Positions 40,631-49,486 of a stretch of 64,000 bases of DNA are shown in pieces. Numbering within the stretch: position 1 is the first letter of the stretch; every line of letters begins with the position of its first letter. The stretch lies in contig NZ_BSTR01000006.1 of NCBI RefSeq assembly GCF_030269645.1, forward strand, positions 151,541 through 215,540. Reading direction: 5' to 3'. Position numbers and translations under genes: made by a program. The notes beneath the pieces were generated by a model, which saw only the letters and a program-made list of their open reading frames with translations, ran no database searches and was not told the origin of the DNA. The DNA is from Actinokineospora sp. NBRC 105648 (lineage in GTDB: Bacteria; Actinomycetota; Actinomycetes; Mycobacteriales; Pseudonocardiaceae).

Positions 40631-40938
40631 CCGGCACACGCGTTGCCTGCCTCGGCAAGCCAGGGCAACCTCTGGTCCGCTCCGGCGAGGCGCCCGCGCG
40701 TGGCCGAACGCGGCCTAAGCCCGGTCGGGGCCGCGCTCGGTTCCACCGCTGCCCCGTTGCGTGAATCCGCTGCGGTACAAGGGTTCCCGTTCTTCGTCAA
40801 GCCCGTCGCGACCACGTGGTCGAGTGCGGGGTCACCACTGGCTTCGACCACCCGTGGCACGACAACCTGTGGCACCGACAAGGCAAACGGGTGCCCGTGC
40901 CAGCTGGTACCGACCCTCCGGCCAGCGCGCGCGGGCGG
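40631..40938. other. Gap between convergent genes with a short TTGCC/GGCAA hairpin
   Basis: TTGCC (40643-40647) and GGCAA (40654-40658) form a small inverted repeat 13 nt after the GNAT stop. It may be a weak terminator or a relic operator half-site pair. No convincing gene is seen in the rest of the gap. Confidence 0.4.
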
Positions 40939-42129
40939 TCAGCGCAGCACGGACTCGTCGCTGAACCACCGGGCGAGTTCGCGGATGCGGTCCGCCGTCT
41001 GCTCCGGGCCCGACCCGGACACCACGGCGAAGCCGGCGCAGGCGCTGGAGGCCGTGGCGCGGTCGGCGAGCACGGCACCCGGCTCGGCGAGGACGACCGC
41101 GTGCTCGACCCCGGGGCGCGCGAGCAGCGCGGCCACGTCCGGGCAGGACACCAGCTCCCCGGGAGGTGTGTCCAGGAACAGGTCGCCGTACCAGCGGTCC
41201 GACACCACCGGAGCGGCCGCGCCGGGCAGGCCCAGCACGGCCCGTGCCCACTCGTCGTGCAGGTCGACGCCGTGTTGGCGGCGGATCATCTCGTCCCACG
41301 ACCCGCCGCCGATCCGGCCGCCGCACTCGCCGAACACCAGCCGGTCGCCGTCCTCGAACAGTTCGAGGTGGAACACCCCGTCGCGGTGGTCGAGGGCGGT
41401 CATCGCCCGGTCCGCGAACTTGAGGCAGGCGTGCTGCAGCTCCGGGTAGGCCCGCGGGTGCTGCACGACGGTGCCGACGAGGCCGCCATCCCTGATGGCG
41501 AGCACGTTCTGCAGGTAGCGGCCCACGGACAGGAAGCGGACCTCACCGCCGCGCACCACGCCGTCCAGGTGCAGCTCCGACCCGTCCACCCACGCCTCCG
41601 CCAGCCACGGTCCCGGCAGCGCGCCCAACTCGTCCGCCAGCGCGCGGCGCTGCTGAGGGCTCTGCCAGTGCCGCACCCCACGGGTGGAGGAATCGGCCAG
41701 CGGCTTGATCACCCCGCGCGGGTAGCCCACGTCCCCCACCTCGCTCGCCCGGGTCAGCACCCGGCAGTCCGCCACCGGCAGGCCCGCCTCGCGGACGCGC
41801 CGCTTCTGCAGGTCCTTGTCCCGCAGCAGAAGCGCCTGCTCCGGCGTCTGCGGGCACCGGCTCCCGCCGAGCACCGCCGCGGTGACCATCGTGAACTCGA
41901 ACTGGCTGCACACCACGTCGAAGGCCGTGGGCGGGGTACCCGCCCGGTGCAGACCCGCGAGGGTCGACTCGGCGTCGGCGGCGTCCTCCACGACGACGGT
42001 GTGCGCGTCGTCGAGCAGCCCGGCCCGCGCCAGGTCATCGGCCGCGGCGAGCGCGCAGGTGACCTCGGCCCCGTGCGCGCGCAGCGCCGCCACCGCCTCC
42101 GGCCGCCAGCCGACCAGCAGCACCTTCAT
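40939..42129 (-). CDS. ATP-grasp carboxylate-amine ligase (cluster ligase 2)
   Basis: This is a 396-aa ATP-grasp protein: N-terminal Rossmann-like domain (MKVLLVGWRPEAVAALRAHG), VVCSQFEFTM, the ATP-grasp core with LLLRDKDLQKRRVREAGLPV, GVIKPLADSSTRGV and WLAEAWVDGSELHLDGVV, and the metal-binding FGECGGRIGGGS. It resembles dipeptide-forming ATP-grasp ligases of the BacD/DabC type. It probably joins two amino acids or an amino acid to the NRPS product. ATG 42129 follows AGGGGAA. It is the last gene of the NRPS-P450 unit. Confidence 0.85.
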   Translation of the reverse strand: MKVLLVGWRPEAVAALRAHGAEVTCALAAADDLARAGLLDDAHTVVVEDAADAESTLAGLHRAGTPPTAFDVVCSQFEFTMVTAAVLGGSRCPQTPEQALLLRDKDLQKRRVREAGLPVADCRVLTRASEVGDVGYPRGVIKPLADSSTRGVRHWQSPQQRRALADELGALPGPWLAEAWVDGSELHLDGVVRGGEVRFLSVGRYLQNVLAIRDGGLVGTVVQHPRAYPELQHACLKFADRAMTALDHRDGVFHLELFEDGDRLVFGECGGRIGGGSWDEMIRRQHGVDLHDEWARAVLGLPGAAAPVVSDRWYGDLFLDTPPGELVSCPDVAALLARPGVEHAVVLAEPGAVLADRATASSACAGFAVVSGSGPEQTADRIRELARWFSDESVLR

Positions 42130-42154
42130 CCTGTTCCCCTGATCTGTTCGGTGG

Positions 42155-43336
42155 TCACACCGGTCGCACCGGCAAGGTCTCCGGTCCCGCCACGGCCAGC
42201 GAGCGCACCCGCTCGCCGCGCCCGGCCCGCTCCAGCCGCCACGGCGCGTCGAGCAGCTCGGTCAGCAGCGCCCGCCCCTGCGCCCTGGCCAGGATCGACC
42301 CCAGGCAGAAGTGCGGGCCACCGCCGAGGGCGACGTGCCGGTTCGGGCCGCGGCCGACGTCGAAGCGGTGCGGGTCGGCGAACACCGCCGGGTCCCGGTT
42401 GGCCGAGGGCAGCCAGACGACGACGCGCTCACCGGCCCCGATGGGCGTACCCGCCACCTCGACCGGCCGGGTCGTGGTGCGCATGCTGTGCACCGCGCTG
42501 GACGTCCAGCGCAGCACCTCCTCCACCGCGCCCGCGAGCAGCGAGCGGTCGGCGCGCAGCCGGTCCCACTCCTGCGGGTGGTCGAGGAACGCCTCGATCC
42601 CGCCCGCCAGGGCCAGCCTGCCGTTCTCCGTGGCACCGATGAGGTTCTCGCAGTTGAGCAGGATCTCCTCCTCGGCGAGCAGGTCCCCGTCCACCTCGGC
42701 GCCGACGAGCGCGCTCACCACGTCGTCGCGCGGCTCGGCGACCCGCAGGTCGATGAGGTCGGCGAAGTAGCGCATCAGCTCTTGGTGCCCGGCCAGCGAG
42801 ATCCCGGCGGCGAACGCCTCGTCGGTCCAGCGGACCAGGGCGGCGTGGTCGGCCGCGGGCACGCCGACGATGTGCCCGATCGTGGCCATCGACAGCGGCC
42901 CCACCAGGTCGTGCACCACGTCGAAGGTGCCCCGGTCGACGGCCTCGGCCAGCACCCGGCGGGCGGCGGCGCGCAAGAAGTCCTCGAGGTCGCGCACCGA
43001 GCGGGTGCTGAACCAGTCGGCGACCGCCGCGCGCAGGTCGTGGTGGCGCGGGTCGTCGGTCAGCGCCAGGGTCAGCCCCGCCCCGGGGTCCGCGCCCAGG
43101 GCGGTCGGGCGCAGCAGCACGCCGTGCGCCGAGCTGAACACCGCCGGGTCCCGGTAGGCGTCGCGCACGTCGGCGTACCGGGTCAGCGACCAGAACGACG
43201 GCAGCGCGCCGTCCTCGTGCCGGTGCACCGGCGCCTGGTCGCGCATCCAGGACCAGACCGCGTGCGGGTCGCCCTCGGCGTGCAGGTCGGGGTCGAGCAG
43301 CCGGTCGGGGTCGACCACGAGTCCGGGTGCGCTCAT
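42155..43336 (-). CDS. Cytochrome P450
   Basis: This is a 393-aa bacterial P450. The haem ligand Cys344 lies in LGGGPHFCLGS, the I-helix oxygen-binding motif is LIGATENGRLA, and EVLRW and the PERF-like region are present. It likely oxidises a carrier-bound residue or the released product. Its start ATG overlaps the NRPS stop as ATGA, so it is made with the NRPS and may act on the residue held by that enzyme. In the I-helix, Asn replaces the more usual Thr/Ser after Glu. Confidence 0.9.
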   Translation of the reverse strand: MSAPGLVVDPDRLLDPDLHAEGDPHAVWSWMRDQAPVHRHEDGALPSFWSLTRYADVRDAYRDPAVFSSAHGVLLRPTALGADPGAGLTLALTDDPRHHDLRAAVADWFSTRSVRDLEDFLRAAARRVLAEAVDRGTFDVVHDLVGPLSMATIGHIVGVPAADHAALVRWTDEAFAAGISLAGHQELMRYFADLIDLRVAEPRDDVVSALVGAEVDGDLLAEEEILLNCENLIGATENGRLALAGGIEAFLDHPQEWDRLRADRSLLAGAVEEVLRWTSSAVHSMRTTTRPVEVAGTPIGAGERVVVWLPSANRDPAVFADPHRFDVGRGPNRHVALGGGPHFCLGSILARAQGRALLTELLDAPWRLERAGRGERVRSLAVAGPETLPVRPV

Positions 43337-46300
43337 CGGGCTGCCTCCTCGGTGCGGTGCGTGGTCGCGTGCTCGGTCAGCTGGGGGGTCAGGTGGGTCG
43401 TCGGTTGGTTGGTCAGCCGGGCCTTCATGGCCTCGGCCAGGGCGGCGGCGGTCCGGTCGGGGACCGCGTCGCGGCGGTGGTACACGGTCAGCCGAGTCCC
43501 GCCGCCGGGCAGCGGCCACAGCTCGGCGTGCAGTTCCAGCGGCAGGTCCAGGTACGGCTGTCGGACGAACCGGGTGGCCACCCCGCGCAGCGGCAGGTCG
43601 GCGGGCGGGTTGTCCTGCACGGCGAACAAGGTCTGGAACAGCGGGGGCCTGCCGCCGCCCGTGGTCGCCGCGACGGCCAGCGCCTCAGTGAACGGGACGT
43701 CCTGGGTTGCCAACGCCGCGGCCAGGGCCTGGTCGGCCGCCTCGGCGTCGCCCGCCAGGGCGGGGCCGCGCAGCCGCACGCACACGGTGGTGATGTGGCA
43801 GCCGACCGCGGCGGCGAGCCCGGCGGTGCCGCGTTGCGCGACCGGGACGCCCACGGCGACGTCGTCGACCCCGGTGACCTCGGCCAACGCGGCGCCGTAG
43901 GCGGCCAGCAGCGGTGCGACCCGGTCGGTCCCGACCCCGGGCAGGTCCACCTCGACCAAGCCGGGCGCACGGCCTGCGTGCGCCGCGGGGCGCTCGGGCC
44001 AGCGCAGGTCCGGCACGCCGGCCAACTCGGCGCGCAGCCGACCGGCGGCGGCCGGGTCTGCGGCGGCCAACGCGTCTGCCCGGTCCGCGTGCGCGCGGGC
44101 GAGGGTCGGCGGCGGGTCGCCGAGGGGTTCGCCGTTGTAGGCCGCGGCCAAGTCGTGGGCCAGCACCGATTCCGACGCGCCGTCGAAGGCCACGTGGTGC
44201 ACCGCGATCCCCAGTACGGCGCCGGAACCGGGCCGGACCTCGGCAAGCACGACCCGCCACACGTCGGCCGCGGTCGGGTCCAGCTTCTCCGCCAGCACCC
44301 CGCGCACCGCGGCCAGCGCGGCGTCGGGCGAGGCGCACTCGGCCAGCAGCTCCAGCGGGGGCGGCTCCACCTCCGACGGGCGGGCGCACGGACCGGGATC
44401 GGGCAGGTAGGCCGCGCTGAGCGCCTCGTGCCGCTGGTGCACGGCGGCGATGGCGGCGTCCAGCGCGTCCAGGTCGACCTCGCCGTCGAGCACCCAGGTG
44501 AGCAAGCAGTGGCCGGTGCGGTCGGCCGGCTCCACCAGGTGGTGGGTCAGGTGCGCCAGCTGGGTCGGCGTGAGCGGGACGTCACCGACCGGCGGCGGGG
44601 TCGGCACTGTAGCGGTGGCGGTGGCCAGCCAGTCCGCGAGTTCGGTCGCCGTGCTGTGCCGGTGGAACCGCGACAGCGGGATCGGCACACCGGTCGCCGC
44701 GCCCAGCCGGGCGCAGACGCGGCCCGCGTCGAGGGAGCCGCCACCGAGGTCGCCGAACCGCGCGGTCGGGGAGACCCGGCCCCGGCCCAGCACCTCGCCG
44801 ATCTTGTCGACGACCAAGCGCAACGTCGCGTCCTCGGGTGCCTCGGCCGGTTCGTCGTCCGCATCGGGTCGTAGCAGCGCGAGCAGCGCGCGCTCGTCCA
44901 GCTTTCCCTGTGGTGTCAACGGAAAGGCGGCGACGGTCACCACCTCGGCCGGGCGGTGGTGGGGCAGCAGCGCGTCGCGCAGCACCTCCTCTGCGCGGGC
45001 TGGGGGGCTACTGCCGGCGTCGTCGACGCAGAACGCGACCAAGTCGCGCACAGCACCGCGGTCGTCGTGCCGGGCTACGACTCGGCACCCGCGCACACCG
45101 AGCAAGGCCTGGACGCGCTGCTCCACCTCCGCGGGTTCCACCCGGTGGCCGCGCACCTTGACCTGGCGGTCCGCCCGGCCCCGGTAGGTCAGCACGCCGT
45201 CGGCGCGCCGCGCGCCGAGGTCTCCGGTGCGGTAGACGCGGGTCGGGACGCCGTCGAGGGTGACCTCGGTGAAGCCGCCCTGGTCGCGGCCGCCGAGGTA
45301 GCCCAGGGCCAGTCCGGTCCCGGAGAGGCAGATCTCGCCGACCTCGCCGGGGCCGCACGGCCGGTCGCGGTCGAGCACGTGCACGTTCGTGCCCGGTACC
45401 GGTGTGCCGAGGGGGATGCCGTCGGGGTCGTCGCAGTCGGCGAGCGCGATGGGGTGGGTGGTGGCGAAGACGGTGTTCTCCACCGGCCCGTAACCGTTGA
45501 GCAGCGGGATAGTGGGGTGGGCGCGCAGGAACCGGCGCACGTGGTCGGGGGAGAGGCGCTCGCCACCGGTGATCACCTGGCGCAGACCGGCGAACGCGCC
45601 AGGGTCCTCGTCCACGGCCAGGTTGAACACGCTGCTGGTGAGCCACACCGTCGTCACCCCGTGCCGGGCGACGCAGTCGCGCAAACCGCTGGGGGACAAG
45701 TACTTCTCGGCCACGACGACGGCAGTGCCGCCGGTGAGCAGCGGCGCCCACAGCTCCAGGGCGAACGCGTCCCACGGGGTCGGGGCGGCCAGCGGCACGA
45801 CCGCATCCGGCCCGAACTGGCCGAAGGAGCCCGGTTCGACGAGTCGGGCGATCGCGCGGTGCGGGGTCTCGACCCCCTTGGGCCTGCCGGTGGTGCCGGA
45901 GGTGAAGAACACGCAGCAGGCGTCGGACCCGCCGCGCGGCACCGGGGTGAAGTCCGCGGCGACCGGCTCGGTGGGTGTTCGCCAGACGGGCACCCCGAGG
46001 TCGAGGTGGACCTCGGGCGCGGTCACGACCAGGCGCGCGTCGAGGTCCGCGGTCATCTCCGCGACGCGCTCGGCGGGCCAGGTCGGGTCCAGCAGCGCGT
46101 ACGCCGCCCCGGTCTTGAGCACGGCGAGCAGCGCGACCACGGCGTCCGCGCGGCGCGGCAGCAGGATGGCGACCCGCTCGCCCGGCCGGACCCCGGCGGC
46201 CTGGAGCCGGGCCGCCCAGCCGTCGGCGACGCGGTCGAGCTTGGCGTAGTCGAGCACGCGGTCGCCGTCGACGACCGCGGCTCGGTGTGGGGTCGAGCGT

Positions 46301-46356
46301 GCGTGCGCGGCCACGACCTGGTGCAGGCCGAGGGCCGGTGGGGGTGCGTGCGTCAC
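43333..46356 (-). CDS. NRPS, domain order A-PCP-C
   Basis: This is a 1007-aa protein. The adenylation domain spans about 20-500 (FFTSGTTGRPKGVETPHRAI, NGYGPVENTVFATTH, YRTGDLGARR, GRADRQVKVRGHRVE and the closing lysine in TPQGKLDERAL). The carrier domain is near 520-590 with serine in LGGGSLDAG, where Gly replaces the usual His or Asp. The condensation domain spans 600-960 with HHVAFDG. My reading of the pocket residues is D-A-L-S-I-G-G-V-F-K, suggesting a neutral residue, with low confidence. There is no thioesterase. An A-PCP-C start unit passes its amino acid to a downstream carrier, most simply the A-PCP protein at 49487. GTG 46356 follows CTGGGAGG. Confidence 0.9.
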   Translation of the reverse strand: MTHAPPPALGLHQVVAAHARSTPHRAAVVDGDRVLDYAKLDRVADGWAARLQAAGVRPGERVAILLPRRADAVVALLAVLKTGAAYALLDPTWPAERVAEMTADLDARLVVTAPEVHLDLGVPVWRTPTEPVAADFTPVPRGGSDACCVFFTSGTTGRPKGVETPHRAIARLVEPGSFGQFGPDAVVPLAAPTPWDAFALELWAPLLTGGTAVVVAEKYLSPSGLRDCVARHGVTTVWLTSSVFNLAVDEDPGAFAGLRQVITGGERLSPDHVRRFLRAHPTIPLLNGYGPVENTVFATTHPIALADCDDPDGIPLGTPVPGTNVHVLDRDRPCGPGEVGEICLSGTGLALGYLGGRDQGGFTEVTLDGVPTRVYRTGDLGARRADGVLTYRGRADRQVKVRGHRVEPAEVEQRVQALLGVRGCRVVARHDDRGAVRDLVAFCVDDAGSSPPARAEEVLRDALLPHHRPAEVVTVAAFPLTPQGKLDERALLALLRPDADDEPAEAPEDATLRLVVDKIGEVLGRGRVSPTARFGDLGGGSLDAGRVCARLGAATGVPIPLSRFHRHSTATELADWLATATATVPTPPPVGDVPLTPTQLAHLTHHLVEPADRTGHCLLTWVLDGEVDLDALDAAIAAVHQRHEALSAAYLPDPGPCARPSEVEPPPLELLAECASPDAALAAVRGVLAEKLDPTAADVWRVVLAEVRPGSGAVLGIAVHHVAFDGASESVLAHDLAAAYNGEPLGDPPPTLARAHADRADALAAADPAAAGRLRAELAGVPDLRWPERPAAHAGRAPGLVEVDLPGVGTDRVAPLLAAYGAALAEVTGVDDVAVGVPVAQRGTAGLAAAVGCHITTVCVRLRGPALAGDAEAADQALAAALATQDVPFTEALAVAATTGGGRPPLFQTLFAVQDNPPADLPLRGVATRFVRQPYLDLPLELHAELWPLPGGGTRLTVYHRRDAVPDRTAAALAEAMKARLTNQPTTHLTPQLTEHATTHRTEEAAR

Positions 46357-46383
46357 GGTGCCTCCCAGGGTGTCGACCGCGCC

Positions 46384-46431
46384 GTGCCAGCCATTGGCAA
46401 AAGCTTGCCATCATGTAGGCAACAATGGCAA
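46384..46431. promoter_or_regulatory. TTGCCA/TGGCAA operator array C (NRPS / PKS promoters)
   Basis: GTGCCA (46384)-5 nt-TGGCAA (46395-46400), then TTGCCA (46405-46410), AGGCAA (46417-46422) and TGGCAA (46426-46431). Two imperfect inverted repeats lie in tandem in the gap between the divergent NRPS and PKS units, one apparently facing each promoter. Confidence 0.68.
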
Positions 46432-46475
46432 CCTCGGTGCGGTACGCGTGGCGCTCGCACCGGCTAGGGGGATCG

Positions 46476-49394
46476 ATGGAACGCGATCAGGGACTCGACG
46501 TCGCCGTCACCGGGCTGTCCGCGCGCCTACCCGGCGTGCACGGCCTGGACCAGTGGTGGGCGGCGATCACCGAGGGCCGCAGGCTGTTCACCCGGCTCGA
46601 CCGGGACCGGCTGCGGGCGAGCGGCCTGTCCGACGACCTGGCCGAGGACCCCGGCTGGGTGCCGGTGCACGGCGTGCTCGAGGACGCCGACCGGTTCGAC
46701 AGCGCCCTGTTCGGCATCTGCGACCGCGACGCCGAACTGATGGACCCGCAGCACCGGCTCATGCTGGAGGTCGCCTGGTCGGCACTGGAGGACGCCTGCG
46801 TCCGCCCGCACGCCGACCGCGGCGCGGGCACCGCCGTCTACGCCTCCGACAGCGGCAGCGGCTACCTGCGCGCCATGCTGACCGGCGGCCCGCTCGACCC
46901 GCAGACGCTCGACCAGGCCCTGCACGGCACCGAGCCCGACTTCATCGCCAGCCTGGTCTCCTACAAGCTCGGCCTCACCGGCCCGGCCATCGGGGTGCGC
47001 ACCGCCTGCTCGTCCTCCCTGGTCGCCCTGCACCTGGCGGTGCAGGCGCTGCAGAACCACGAGTGCGACCGAGCCGTCGTCGTGGCGGCGGGCATCGATC
47101 ACCCGCAGGCGGGCCACCTGCACGTGCCCGGCGCGATCCAGTCCGAGTCCGGCGACTGCCTGCCCTTCGACGAGCGCGCCGACGGCGTGGTCGCCGGGTC
47201 GGGCGCCGTCGCGGTGGTGCTCAGCCGCCTCGGCGACGCCTTGGCGGACGGACCGGTCCCGTACGGGACCGTGCTCGGCACCGCGATCAACAACGACGGC
47301 GCGGCAAAGGTCGGCTACTACGCGCCCTCGGTGTCCGGCCAGGAGGCGGTCATCCGGGCCGCGCTGGCCGCCGCCGACGTCGACGCCGCCGACCTGGGCT
47401 ACCTGGAGGCGCACGCCACCGGCACCCGGGTCGGCGACCCCATCGAGTGGGCGGCGGCCTCGGCCGCCCTGGCGGGCGCCGGGCCGGGCAGCATCGCCGT
47501 CGGCGCGCTGAAGTCCGCGGTCGGCCACCTCGACTCGGCCTCCGGTCTGGCGGGCCTGGTCAAGGCCCTGCTGGTGCTGCGCGCGGGCGTGGTGCCGCCG
47601 GTAGCCGGGTTCGGCCGGCTCAACCCGCTGCTGGAGGTCGACGGGTCGCCGTTGCGGGTGCCCACCGCCGCGGAGCCGTGGACCGGGCCGCTCCCGCGCC
47701 GCGCCGGGGTCAGCTCGTTCGGCGTGGGCGGGACCAACGCACATGCCGTGGTCGAGCAGGCCCCCGCTGAGGGTCCGCGGGCGCCGCGGCCGGACCGGCT
47801 CCGGCTGCTTGCCCTGTCCGCAAACGACCGCGACGCCGTGGAGCGCATGGCGCGGCGGCTGGCCGACCGGCTCGAAGGCGAGGACGCGCCGCCGCTCGCC
47901 GACGCGGCGCACACCCTGGCCACCGCCCGCGCCGAGCTGCCGCACCGGCTCGCCGTGGTGGTCGACAGCACCGCCGACGCCGTGGCCAGGCTGCGCGCGG
48001 GCGACGGCGTCGTGGTCGGCGAGCGCCCGGGTACCGGGCCGTCGCCGCTGGTGTTCCTGTTCCCCGGCCAGGGCTCGCAGCGACCGGGGATGGCCCGCCC
48101 GCTCACCGCGGCGCTGCCCGGCTTCGCCGAGGCCCTCGACGACTGCCTCGCCCACGTCCCCGAACCGCTGGTCAGCCGGCTGCGCGCGGCCCTGCACGAC
48201 CCGGGCTTCCCCGCCGACGAGCTGGCGGCCACCGACCTCGCGCAGCCCGCGCTGTTCGTCGTCGAGCACGCCGCCGCCACCGCGCTCACCGGCGCTGGCC
48301 TGGTCCCCGCCGCGTACGCGGGCCACAGCGTCGGCGAGATCACCGCCGCCTGCCTGGCGGGCGTGCTCGACCTGCCCACCGCCATCCGCTTGGTCATCGC
48401 CCGGGGCGCGGCGATGAGCACCTGCCCGGACGGTGCCATGGTGGCCATCGCCTGCGACGAGCACACCGCGCTGGACCTCGCGGCAGCGGCGGGTGCGGAC
48501 GTCGAACTGGCCGCGGTCAACGGCGCCGACAGTTGCGTGCTCGCGGGTCGACCGGACCAGGTGGACGCGGTCGCGGAGGCCGCGGCGGACCACTTCCGGG
48601 TGACCCGGCTCCGGACGTCCCGCGCGTTCCACTCCACCCTGATCGAACCGGCGCTGCCCGCGCTCACCGCCGCGCTGGCGGAAGCCACCACCCGGCCGCC
48701 GACGACCCCGTACGCGGCGAACGCCACCGGCGGGCTCGTCGAGCCGGGCACGCCGGTGCCCGTGCGGGCGTTCGTCGACGCCGCCCGGCGACCGGTGCGC
48801 TTCGCCGACAACCTGGCCGCGCTCGGCCGCCGGTTCCCGGGCGCGGTCGCCGTCGAGGTCGGCCCGGGGCGCGCGCTGTCCGCGGCCGCCGAGGCCGCCG
48901 ACCTGCGGGCCGTCCCGCTGTGCGCGGGCGGGCACGCCGAACGGGACGTGCGGACCGCGTTCGGGGCGCTGTGGACCCTCGGCCAGCCGGTCGACCTCCC
49001 GGCCCACGCCGGCGACGGCGACCTCGCCCGGCTGCCGACCTACCCGTTCCACGGACCGCGCAGGCTCGCCCCCGAGCTGGCCAGGACCGTCCCCACCGCC
49101 CCCAGCACGGCCACCGTGCCCGCCGCCGACCCGGAGCCGGAGCGGCCCGAGGACGTGCCAGAGGTGCTGGCCAGGCTGTGGGCGCGGGTGCTCGGCCGCC
49201 CCGACGTGCGGCCCGACTCCGACTTCTTCGCCCTCGGCGGCGACTCGCTGCTGATCACCCAGCTGGCCCGCGCCCTGCACCAGGAGGTGGGCGTCCGGGT
49301 GCCGCTGCGCCAGATGCTCGTCGGGCGCACCCTGCGCCGCCAGACCGAGATCGTCACCGACCTGCTCGGCGCCGAGCGGGTGGGCACCGCGTGA
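46476..49394 (+). CDS. Type I PKS module KS-AT-ACP
   Basis: This is a 972-aa protein. Ketosynthase: Cys178 in RTACSSSLVAL, His in EAHATGT and KSAVGHLDSASG. Acyltransferase about 530-810: GHSVGE active serine and SRAFHS, an F in the xAFH position that favours malonyl-CoA. Carrier domain near 910-960 with LGGDSLLI. There is no ketoreductase, dehydratase or enoylreductase, so one C2 unit is added and the beta-keto group kept unless a separate enzyme (the SDR or aminotransferases) acts. ATG 46476 follows TAGGGGG. It begins a seven-gene plus-strand unit. Confidence 0.9.
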   Translation: MERDQGLDVAVTGLSARLPGVHGLDQWWAAITEGRRLFTRLDRDRLRASGLSDDLAEDPGWVPVHGVLEDADRFDSALFGICDRDAELMDPQHRLMLEVAWSALEDACVRPHADRGAGTAVYASDSGSGYLRAMLTGGPLDPQTLDQALHGTEPDFIASLVSYKLGLTGPAIGVRTACSSSLVALHLAVQALQNHECDRAVVVAAGIDHPQAGHLHVPGAIQSESGDCLPFDERADGVVAGSGAVAVVLSRLGDALADGPVPYGTVLGTAINNDGAAKVGYYAPSVSGQEAVIRAALAAADVDAADLGYLEAHATGTRVGDPIEWAAASAALAGAGPGSIAVGALKSAVGHLDSASGLAGLVKALLVLRAGVVPPVAGFGRLNPLLEVDGSPLRVPTAAEPWTGPLPRRAGVSSFGVGGTNAHAVVEQAPAEGPRAPRPDRLRLLALSANDRDAVERMARRLADRLEGEDAPPLADAAHTLATARAELPHRLAVVVDSTADAVARLRAGDGVVVGERPGTGPSPLVFLFPGQGSQRPGMARPLTAALPGFAEALDDCLAHVPEPLVSRLRAALHDPGFPADELAATDLAQPALFVVEHAAATALTGAGLVPAAYAGHSVGEITAACLAGVLDLPTAIRLVIARGAAMSTCPDGAMVAIACDEHTALDLAAAAGADVELAAVNGADSCVLAGRPDQVDAVAEAAADHFRVTRLRTSRAFHSTLIEPALPALTAALAEATTRPPTTPYAANATGGLVEPGTPVPVRAFVDAARRPVRFADNLAALGRRFPGAVAVEVGPGRALSAAAEAADLRAVPLCAGGHAERDVRTAFGALWTLGQPVDLPAHAGDGDLARLPTYPFHGPRRLAPELARTVPTAPSTATVPAADPEPERPEDVPEVLARLWARVLGRPDVRPDSDFFALGGDSLLITQLARALHQEVGVRVPLRQMLVGRTLRRQTEIVTDLLGAERVGTA

Positions 49395-49486
49395 GGGCCG
49401 AGCACCCGGGCCCGACCCCAGGACCGACCGCAGAGCCGACCGAGCCCGACACCCGATCGACCCCGACACCGATCGAAGGAGCGCCG

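Noticed and set aside
46527-49469. 980-codon minus-strand open frame opposite the PKS gene
   Set aside because: Shadow frame of the KS-AT-ACP gene, with low-complexity Gly/Arg/Val composition and no motif.
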